Below, in pieces: positions 13,900 to 23,412 of a stretch of 32,642 nucleotides of DNA. Position 1 is the first letter of the stretch, and each line of letters begins with the position of its first letter. The position numbers were made by a program, and so were the translations under genes. The DNA lies in assembly GCA_037176905.1 (NCBI GenBank), contig JBBBWG010002770.1:1-32642 (forward strand), written 5' to 3'. Source of the DNA: Azolla pinnata. Its lineage: Eukaryota > Streptophyta > Polypodiopsida > Salviniales > Salviniaceae. The notes under the pieces are model-generated. The model saw nothing but the letters and a program-made list of their open reading frames with translations. It ran no database searches and was not told the origin of the DNA.

Positions 13900-14090
13900 G
13901 GGTTAGGGTTCAGGGTTGTTTAGGGTTTAGGGTTCAGGGTTGTTTAGGGTTTAGGGTTTAGGGTTCAGGGTTGTTTAGGGTTTAGGGTTTAGGGTTCAGG
14001 GTTGTTTAGGGTTGTTTAGGGTTGTTTAGGGTTGTTCAGGGTTGTTTAGGGTTGTTTAGGGTTGTTTAGGGTTTAGGGTTTAGGGTTGGG
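13900..14090 (+). repeat. Telomere-like TTTAGGG repeats in the ABC transporter leader
   Basis: About 190 bp of TTTAGGG, TTCAGGG and TTGTTTAGGG units run in one orientation and end about 20 bases before the start codon at 14109. Perfect TTTAGGGTTTAGGG pairs occur. This is either a short interstitial telomeric tract or an expanded form of the plant telo-box promoter element (AAACCCTAA). Confidence 0.9.
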
Positions 14091-14108
14091 GGAGGGAAGG
14101 GGGGAGCC

Positions 14109-17100
14109 ATGGCGGAGTGGTTCCTCTCCTACGCATGCTCAGGCCCCGGAGCTCTCACCTCGGACCAGACGCCATTCCTGGAGTGGCTCATCTTCATCCT
14201 CTTCTCGCCATGCGGGCAGGCGATCCTGCAGGGCGCCCTCAACGCGGCCTTCCTCCTCGCCCTAACCCTAACCCTAATCCACGCCCGCCTTCAGCAGCGG
14301 AGGAAGCAGCAGCAGCAGAAGCAGGAGCAGGAGCAGGAGCAGGAGGAGGAGGAGAAGGAGAAGGGGAAGGGGAAGGGGAAGGGGAAGGCCATGGCAGGGC
14401 CGCTCTACATAGCTACCATGGCCTTGCTGGCTCTCAGCGCCCTCTTCTCCTACTTCTCCCTCGGCTTCTGCGTCGCGACCTCTGCATCATCTGCTCCCCG
14501 CGTCGCGACCTCGAGCTTGGAAGCCATAGCCCTGACCTCCTTCGCCCTCGCCGCAGCTCACGAGCTCCCGCGGAGCTCCCTCAAGTACCCTCGCCCCCTG
14601 CGCGCTTGGTGGTTCCTCGGCTTCATCGTCTCCGCCCTCAGGCTGCTCTCCGCCATCATCAGGCTCGCGAGCTATGGCTATGGGAGCTCCGCATCCTATC
14701 CCAGCGATCTCCAGCTCGACGACGTCTCCAGCATCTGCCTCTTCCCCGTCTCGGCGCTGCTCTTCTTCGTCTCCCTCGATGGCAACACAGGCCTGCGCAT
14801 CGAGATCCCCGCGCGAGAAGATCGCATCACCGAGCCGCTGCTCGCGAATGGCAGCGAAGCAGGATCGAGCTCGAAGAAGGAGAAGGAGAAGAAGGAGAAG
14901 GAGGAGGAGGAGGAGGAGGCTGCTACTACCACCGCCTTCGCGACTGCGGGATTGTTGAGCAAATGCTTCTGGCTATGGCTGACTCCCCTGCTCCGCAAGG
15001 GCGCATCCGAGGTCCTGCAGATCGGCGACGTCCCCGAGCTCTCCCCCGCCGACAGAGCCGATGTGCTCTACGCCTTGTTCCACGGCAATTGGCTCGAGAG
15101 CCGCGGCAAGAACCCGCTGCGGCAAGCCCTCGCGAGGACCTTCAAGCTCCAGCTGAGCTTCACCGCGTTCCTCGCGCTCTGCAAGGCCATCTCCATGTAC
15201 GTCGGGCCCCTCCTCATCCAGAGCTTCGTCGACTTCCTCGAGAGCGGATCCAGGTCCTACAGCGAGGGCTTCATGCTCGTCTTCATCCTCCTCCTCGCCA
15301 AGTTCGTCGAGGTCCTCTCCACCCACCAGTACCAGTTCCTCTCGCAGAAGCTCGGCATGATGATCCGCTCCTGCCTCATCACCACCATCTACAAGAAGGG
15401 CCTCCGGCTCTCGAGCTCCGCGAGGCAGTCGCACGGCGCGGGGCAGATCATCAACTACATGACGGTCGACGTGCAGCAGATCAACGACTCGATCGTGCAG
15501 ATCCACAACATCTGGATGCTCCCCTTCCAGGTAGAGTTGGTTCTTGCCCCTCCCCCTTATCCTGTACATATATTACGATGAGATTTTTTTCTGGGCATTT
15601 GCACGATCCGCTCAACAACGCGTGTGGATGATCGATCGGCTTCTTTGCCTGTGTTGTTGAAAAACGCGTATTTTATGGATAAAATGCTGTTTTAGACTAC
15701 TACAGACATGTTGTTAAGAAACGCGTATTCTTTTAGGAATAAAAACGCTGTTTTAGACTACTACAGACATGTTGTTAAGAAACGCGTATTCTTTTAGGAA
15801 TAAAACGCTGTTTTAGACCACTCCAGATATGTTGTTAAGAAACGCGTATTCTTTTAGGATTAAAACGCTGACTGTACTCCAGATATGTTGCTAAGAAATG
15901 CGTATTGTTATGAATAAAATGCGCTTTAGAATACTCAGATATGTTGTCAAGAAATGCGTATTTTTATGAATAAAGTGTGTTTTAGAATAATCGGATATGT
16001 TGTTAAGAAACGCGTATTTTTATGAATAAAGCGTGTTTTAGAAGTCTCGGATATGTTGTTAGGAAACACATCTTGTATGGAATAAAATGCGTTTTAGAAT
16101 GCTCGAGATGTATTCTACAGGCATGTAAACGTCTTGGAACTGTCGTTTTTTCTTAAGCCAAATTTATAGATACCAGAAATGATTTTGATTCTCTACAATC
16201 TAAGATTTTGTGAATTTACTAATGCCAAGAAACGGAACATGAAGATTTCGTAGTGATATATATAGGTTCAATTAATTGTGAACTTGTATAATTACTGAAT
16301 GTACTTCAATGTATTTCACCCATCTTTTACTTATTCAACCCATACTTTAATGTATCTAGTCTGTTGTATTTAACTTACCTAACAACTGTATGTGCAAACA
16401 CGTATTCTAAGTGTTTATAAAATTTTTGTTAAATACTTTTAAAGTATGCAGCAAACGTACTGTACTCGTACTGTATGCTACGTATGTAACGACATTGGCA
16501 AATTCTTGCCCTCCTAATCCTGTACATACAGTGAGATTGGCATTGCCACAATTCACGACACCGTGTGGGTGCTCCCCTTCCAGGTAGTTCTCGCTCTCCT
16601 CATCCTGTACAATGAGATCGGCATCGCCACGTTCGCGGGCTTCATCACGATGCTCCTCTTCGCGGCACTCATCAGCAACAACTCGCGGCTGCTCCGCAAG
16701 TACTCGGGCCAGGTCATGGGCATGAAGGATGTGAGGATGAAGGCGACGACCGAGGTCCTCAACTACATGAGGATCATCAAGCTTCAAGCATGGGAGGATT
16801 ACTTCCGGCGGAAGATCGAGGAATGCCGGAAGGGCGAGTACCGATTCCTGAGAGGCTTCCAGTTTGCGCTCTCGTCCAACATCACCATGCTCGGCATGTC
16901 GACCTCGATCGTCGCCATCGTCACATTCAGCGCGTGCATCCTCATCGGCACCAACCTCACCGCTGCCAAGGTCTTCACCGTCATCTCCACGTTCAACATC
17001 CTGTCGGAGCCCATCCGGACGTTCCCCCAGGCCATCATCTCCGTCTCGCAGGCCTTGGTTTCGCTCCAGCGCCTCGATTCGTACGTGATGAGCAAGGAGA

Positions 17101-20100
17101 TCGAGGACTACGTGGAGCGCGGCGAGGCCAACGATTCTTCCGGGTGCTCCATCATCGTGGAAGGCGGACGCTTCACGTGGGCTGAGAACGAGACCACGTC
17201 GAGCTCGGGCCTCAGCGGGATCGATCTCAGGATCCCTCAAGGCCATCTCGTCGCTGTCGTCGGGACGGTGGGATCCGGGAAATCCTCGCTGCTGGCTGCG
17301 CTCCTTGGAGAAATGCCCAAATTGTCGGGGCGGGTAAGGGTTCTTCCACTTCCTTTGGTTTTTTTCGTAAAAGATCATGCTTTTCTGTGGCTTCACCAAT
17401 CACACTTTCTCATACTGCCGATTGCGCATCGTCAGCATCATCATGGAATCCTATCCATTGCGACCATTATTCCATATCGAAATTATGCCTATCATCGACA
17501 CCTGCACATGCGTCCTTGTCGACCACATCTGCATTGGCCCTGGGCTTGGGCGGATCACATTTCAACCGAAACTCCGCATCTGGACCCATCCGCAATAGGG
17601 GGAAGGCTCATCTTGACTTACTTTGTTGCACATCTTTTGTGAATAGGTTAAAGTGTGTGGCACGACATCCTATGTTCCCCAAACAGCATGGATTCAGAGT
17701 GGAACAGTGGAAGAGAATATCTTGTTCGGAATGCCCATGGACCGATCGAAATACCGACGCACGATCAAAGCATGCTCTCTGGAGCAAGACTTTGCACTTT
17801 TTGAGTTCGGGGATCAAACAGAGATAGGAGAAAGAGGCATAAACCTCAGTGGTGGACAAAAGCAAAGGATTCAGCTAGCAAGAGCCCTGTACCAAGGCTC
17901 AGATGTCTATTTCCTAGATGACGTCTTCAGTGCGGTGGATGCTCATACAGGGTCTGCTATATTTAAGGTTTCTCAACCCTGCCCTCTGTCCTTTATATTT
18001 CTATAGGTTTAAAGACGTGAAGAGAAAACCCCAGTATTGATTTTTGATATGTTCTGTTTCTTCTGATGGCTACTATAGGATAGCTTACTTGGACTGTTGA
18101 AGAACAAGACCCGGGTTTTGGTGACACATCAAGTGGAGTTTTTACATAAAGCTGATCTTATTCTGGTATTGTAGATCCTCCTCTATGCTAAGATTAGAGT
18201 ATCGATGATTTTTATGGATATTACTGAGCACAAATCTATACAATTAGCTCTTTTTGTAGACTTTCGCCTCAGCTTGAAGCTCCCCTCCGGTAATGTAGAA
18301 CTTCACTAAAAATAAAAAGAATCTTAGGTAGAGCTCAGAATTACATGGAAATGATTAACCTTGGATCGCCCTCTTGGTCCTGTTATGGTATTAAATCCAT
18401 TATCCTGGAGTGCCTCATGGTTTGGGGACTATGAAGGCGAAGAGTTTAAACCTTTCTGTAAACCCATTTCGATGTCTATCATTCTTCATGTTTTGGAATG
18501 TTACCAAATATAACTGTTGGATGCTGATGTGCTGTGCTGTGTGATATGCGAACTATGCAGGTGATGCATGATGGAGTTATCAAACAATCTGGAACTTATT
18601 CGGACTTATTAGAAGCTGGGGCTGAATTTGGATCGTTAGTAGCAGCCCACAAGAAATCCATAGGAGCTGTGGAGATTGGAAGAGGCAAGGAAGAGGAAAA
18701 TGTGGGAGTCGAGGAATGGGTTGATAACACGTATGATGATAGTGTGAAGCTATTAACAAGAACACTCTCTAGTCCATTCTCCTCACAAGAGAGCCTACCA
18801 AGCCGTCGGACCTCAGGTTCCTACTCAACATCCAATGTAAAGAGAACGGCTGGAAAGCTTGTGGAAGCAGAGAAGAGAGAAACTGGGAGAGTGGGATGGA
18901 ATGTCTATTGGCTTTACCTCACAAGTGCGTTTGGACCGTTCTTTGTGCTGCTTGTATTGGTGATTCAATTGCTTTCCCAGTCCTGTAGTATAGGCGCCGA
19001 CTTCTGGCTCTCGCATGAAACCTCACTAACCGACTTTGATGCAACAACATTTATCACCTTTTACATCCTCCTATGTGCGGGTGGTTGGGTTTTCTCGATT
19101 GTGCGAGCAATTCTGATGGCTTTTTTCAGCTTGAATACAACTCAAAGCTTTTACTTTAGTATGCTCAAGTCCATTTTCAGGGCTCCCATGAGCTTCTTTG
19201 ACACTACTCCGACCGGAAGAATACTAACACGTGTAAGCATTAACTTTTGCACAAATATTGTTGTTATGTTCAGGTCATCCCTGTCCCTGTTTAAGAGACA
19301 ATCATTAAGTAGGAAAATGAAGGGAAAGAACATAGAATTGCATTTCCTGCTACCTTATAAATGAATTGTTGATGAGCTTGTCCTTTTATGCAGTCATCGA
19401 ATGATCAGGCAACCTTGGATATCATGCTACCTCTTAGCTTTTCACTAGCAATGCTTCTATATTTCGGGACATTAGGTGTATTGGTTGTGACTACTATTGT
19501 CACATGGCCAATCATATTTGTTATAATTCCGCTTGCATGGATATATCTCCAATATCAGGTATGTACTCTTCCTTACCATATCATTGGATGTAGTTTATTT
19601 AACTTGGCCACAGCTGATGTAATAACTAAGAAGTCCCAAAATTGTGCAGACATTTTACATTAATTCGTCAAGAGAGCTTACCAGGCTTGATTCAATCACA
19701 AAATCTCCAGTCATCCACCATTTCACTGAGACAATTGCAGGCTTCATGGTTATCCGAGGGTTCCGGAAGCAAGATGAGTTCGCTGCAACGAACTTAATTC
19801 GAGTCAATGCCAACCTTAAGATGGATTTCCATTTCAATGCTGCCAACGATTGGCTTGGGTTCAGACTTGAAATAATTGGAGCTGTCGTGCTTTGTGCTGC
19901 AGCGTTTTTTCTTGTAGTTCTTCCAGAGGGAGTAATCTCATCATGTAATTAGTTTGTTCTTAAAACACATCCAAAAATCACTTCTCATGTTGGTTATTTT
20001 ATTCTTACCGTTTAAACATCGGAAAACATTCAATCTTGTGCAGCCTTGGCAGCTCTCTCTCTCTCATATGGGCTATCTTTGAACACCACATTAGCAGCAT

Positions 20101-21986
20101 CAGTCTTTTTCAGCTGCACTGTGGAGAACAAAATGGTTGCTGTAGAACGTATTGGGCAATATACAAGGTTGCCAACTGAAGCTCCATTAGTTATAGACGG
20201 TAGTGTGCCGAGCAAAGACTGGCCATCTCATGGAGCAATCAAAATACGGGACCTTGCTGTAAGATTTACTGTTTTGTAGATGAAACAATTTATTCTATAG
20301 CTCATTGTAGCAATATCCGACTTCACATTTTTTAGGAATCAGAAGAATAAATATATACAAATTCAGTTCATCATGGAAAAAGATTGGAAGTAAGCATGTA
20401 TAATAATAATCCTCATCTAATCCCTCTGAGATGATATGCCGAATCATAAGCAGCTGTAGGCTACATTGTGGCATCTATATAATATGTATGCATATGTTTA
20501 CCCAAGGGAATGATCTGGCATTGATATTCTAGCAGATATCAGAGTTTTTTTTTTTCTTTTGTGAAAACCTTAACAATGGATTATCATGCAGGTAAGGTAT
20601 CAGCCAACAATGCCGTTGGTTCTGAAAGGCATCACTCTTGACATTATAGGTGGACAGAAGATTGGTGTAGTTGGTAGAACAGGAAGTGGAAAATCGACAA
20701 TGGTTCAAGTTATGTTTCGTATAATAGAGCCAACCGGTGGACAGATTTTGTTTGACGAGATTGATATCACATCAGTAGGTCTCCATGATTTAAGATCTAG
20801 ACTTGGCATTATTCCACAAGACCCAGTTTTATTCGAAGGCACCATCAGAACAAATATGGATCCATTGGGCGTGCACACTGATGAAGAGATTTGGGAGGTA
20901 TTTTTCTTCCACTTTTTCTGGTGATATGAATTTAGCCTTACAGTTTTATAAGTAAGGCCATTGCTATGCTACCTTGTTTATATATTTGGTTTGTAGATAA
21001 AATTTGATGGCAATGCTTTCAGATTGTGCTTTAGCATGCAATGTCTATTTACTTTATCATACTAAATTTTCTCAGGGGCTTGAAAAGTGCCAACTTGCTG
21101 ATATGGTGAATGCACGGAATGACAAGCTTGATGCCATAGGTGGAATTTCTCTCTTCTGAAAACATATTTTGCCCTAGTCATCGTCCATATATTTGTCTAG
21201 AGGAAAAAAGTTATGCATATACCCAGGGTTCAAAAAATAAGAAAAGATGAAAGTTATGCATATACCCAAGTTCAAAAAATAAGAAAAGATGAAAGTTATG
21301 CATATACCCAAGTTCAAAAAATAAGAAAAGGTGAAAGTTATGCATATACCCAAGTTCAAAAATAAGAAAAGATGAGGAAATGAATTTGTGTGTTTTCCAA
21401 TGCATGTAGTCGTTGACAATGGGGAGAACTGGAGTGTGGGGCAGAGGCAACTACTATGTCTAGGCCGGGCACTGTTGAAGAAGAGCCGCATTTTGTTCTT
21501 GGATGAAGCCACAGCATCCGTGGATACCAAGACTGATGCAGTGTTGCAAGCGATCATAAAACAAGAGTTTGACACGAGTACCGTCATCAGCATTGCGCAC
21601 CGAATACCGACCGTGATGGAGTCTGACATGGTTATGGTACTCGATGCAGGTAAAAGGTCAACATTATGCCTCTGGTCAAGCAAGAAACAAGTCAAGTCAA
21701 ACAAACTCTTGGACCAGTTCTGCCATTCTCCATAACCACTACTAAACTAGGAAGTGTTTTTGGCAAACTATGTTAATGGTTATAGAGGAGTGACCATGCC
21801 AGCGAGTCTGGGAGAATTTCCTTTTATCTTCCCATATGTGGGTTCCGTTTTCATGGTAATGATTGTCACATGCTCGTTTTGGCAGGCCTTCTGAAGGAAT
21901 ATGACAACCCCGCCAGGCTGTTAGAATCGCCTTCGACGATGTTTGCATCACTAGTACGAGAGTATACCACGAGATCAAGCAGATAA
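14109..21986 (+). CDS. ABC transporter, subfamily C (ABCC4/ABCC14-like), 12 exons
   Basis: Exons are 14109-15530, 16584-17333, 17647-17967, 18079-18165, 18561-19232, 19394-19558, 19650-19944, 20044-20258, 20592-20897, 21076-21139, 21410-21649 and 21886-21986. All join in phase to 1545 aa. ABCC proteins are ATP-driven exporters of conjugates and organic anions at plant vacuolar or plasma membranes; the substrate cannot be read from sequence. The order is TMD0, TMD1 (from about residue 345), NBD1 with GTVGSGKSS (K707), LSGGQ (791-795), VYFLDD and VTHQ, then TMD2 (from about 930), NBD2 with GRTGSGKST (K1343), the degenerate signature WSVGQ (about 1440-1444), ILFLDEA and SIAHR. The phrases [31 protein letters not shown] and [14 protein letters not shown] match the ABCC4/14 group. 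The start GCCATGGCG is an excellent context. Gln/Glu/Lys-rich insertions occur at about 60-97 and 255-275. Exons 1-2 are very GC-rich and the rest AT-rich. Confidence 0.95.
14260..14277 (+). repeat. CCCTAA repeats inside the first ABCC exon
   Basis: Three CCCTAA units in a row encode the LALTLTLI part of a membrane helix in TMD0. They are in the opposite orientation to the TTTAGGG tract about 170 bases upstream, so the two could pair. Confidence 0.9.
15531..16583 (+). other. ABCC intron 1, bounded by an 18-bp direct repeat
   Basis: The donor and acceptor each lie inside an identical TGCTCCCCTTCCAGGTAG (15517-15534 and 16570-16587). Splicing AG|GT to AG|GT leaves one copy and gives the conserved [12 protein letters not shown] helix. 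Degenerate copies of the start of exon 2 follow the donor (about 15541-15580) and precede the acceptor (about 16503-16550). Confidence 0.9.
15654..16110 (+). repeat. Eight 55-61-bp tandem units in ABCC intron 1
   Basis: Units of the form TTGTTAAGAAACGCGTATTC, TTTTAGGAATAAAACGCTG, TTTTAGACTACTACAGACATG start at about 15654, 15711, 15772, 15832, 15888, 15943, 16000 and 16055. Copies 2-4 are the most alike and the later ones are shorter and more diverged. Confidence 0.88.
21206..21377 (+). repeat. Four 42-43-bp tandem units in ABCC intron 10
   Basis: Units GTTATGCATATACCCAAG, TTCAAAAAATAAGAAAAGATGAAA start at 21210, 21253, 21295 and 21337. They are nearly identical and end about 30 bases before the 3' splice site at 21409, so they occupy the usual branch-point neighbourhood. 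Confidence 0.93.
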
Positions 21987-23412
21987 CAAGTATGTGAAGA
22001 AGAAAGCTGGATGCCTAATTGGCATAAAAAGCTTCAAGCGGTATGACGCTAATGGTAGCACAGTTTTGTTCCTTCACCTGATCATCAGGTAAAGTACAAT
22101 GAGTTGCCGAATCATAGATATTCTACAGGGAACATTCGAGGATGCAAACACAGCTCCCTCCGATGTTAAAATAGAAAACATCATTTCATCTAACCACCCT
22201 TCTCTCTCTATCTCTGATTCCTGTCAAAATAAGAAACATCATTATGTTATGTTCAGCCATGGTACTGTTCTTATGGCAATGCAAGCCCTCTGTTTGCTGT
22301 TAGACCTGTTGAAATATGGGTCATGGGTCATGGGTCATGAGTCATGGGTCATCAGAGTATTAAATTGGCAAAGTTCACCAGAATAAAATTTTCTTCTTGC
22401 CTAAACCCTGCGTACATGCACCCGTGCCCCATGAAGCTCAACCAAAATATCTAGAATTGGCGACATTTCTGGAATCTATCGTTAGATTTTTGAGTCTAAA
22501 TTCGTTCCTCAAAAAAATATCCACTATCAGATGCCAAAGACTGATCTAGACATAGAAGCTAAAATGATTCAAAAAAAGAACTGCAGCTGTGCTCTAAATT
22601 TATATCATAATTGAATGACAAAAAAGCAGATTCCTCCCAATGAAAACCTATTATAACAGATAACCATTGCTCCAAGTAATAAACCTAATGGATCATCTCA
22701 TGTAACACACTCCATCGGTACATATTTACTAAGGCATTGTTGGCCGAGTGTCCATTTGGGCATCGAAGTAAAATGCATTTTGGTTTTTTGCAAAACAAGA
22801 CCGTCTTCCTTGACATGTCATCCTAAAAGCATAACCAGGTCAACCGACAATATTGAGAAAGTACTTACAACTGTATTACTTACACGTTCTTGATACAAGG
22901 AAGCAGTAAAAATAAGAATGCCAAAAAATCTCTACCAAGGTTTCCGGGGAAAGGGGGAAAGGGGGTGGGGGCACCTGAATTATGGAATTCTCCAAAAAAG
23001 AATTGATAAACTACGCATTGCTCTTTGCTGATTATTCAGTCTAGCAATGATAAATGGTCAATCAATAAAAAGATTCACTTTACAACAATGGAATCATGGG
23101 AATCTTGTGTGATACTAATCTTGAGTAACTGTAAGCACATTATGGCAAGATTCAATGGATCAACTATGGTGTTTGCTAAGCTCCAGAAAAGAATGAGCCA
23201 ATGTGATGGGAAATTTCTTTAAAGGAATGGACGAAGTGGTGAAGCAGACCACTTTAGAGCCTAAACCCTGGGCAAGTTGGGTTGCTATATGGAACTGAAC
23301 CAATGAATTGCTGCCTGGAAGCTCAACAAAAGCTATTGACAATGAAGCTGAGTACCGAATTCATAATAGATTCTACATACAATAATTTTGAGGCATCGAG
23401 GATGAGGAACCA
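21987..23412. other. Spacer between convergent genes
   Basis: No CDS is seen. It holds the 3' UTRs of the ABCC gene (plus) and the TBC gene (minus). A short GGGTCAT repeat lies at about 22318-22352 and a G-rich run at 22948-22972. No defined poly(A) site can be fixed. Confidence 0.6.

Noticed and set aside
12930..13961. 343-aa Lys-rich open frame across the assembly gap
   Set aside because: It arises from the T-poor minisatellite, crosses 100 Ns, and is open in other frames too. It ends in telomere-like repeats.
14117..15631. 504-aa frame overlapping ABCC exon 1
   Set aside because: A shadow in another frame of a GC-rich exon; the frame starting at 14109 carries all ABCC motifs and splices correctly.
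21174..21704. 176-aa minus-strand frame with repeated NLGICITF motifs
   Set aside because: It is the translation of the 43-bp intronic repeat joined to the antisense of ABCC exon 11.
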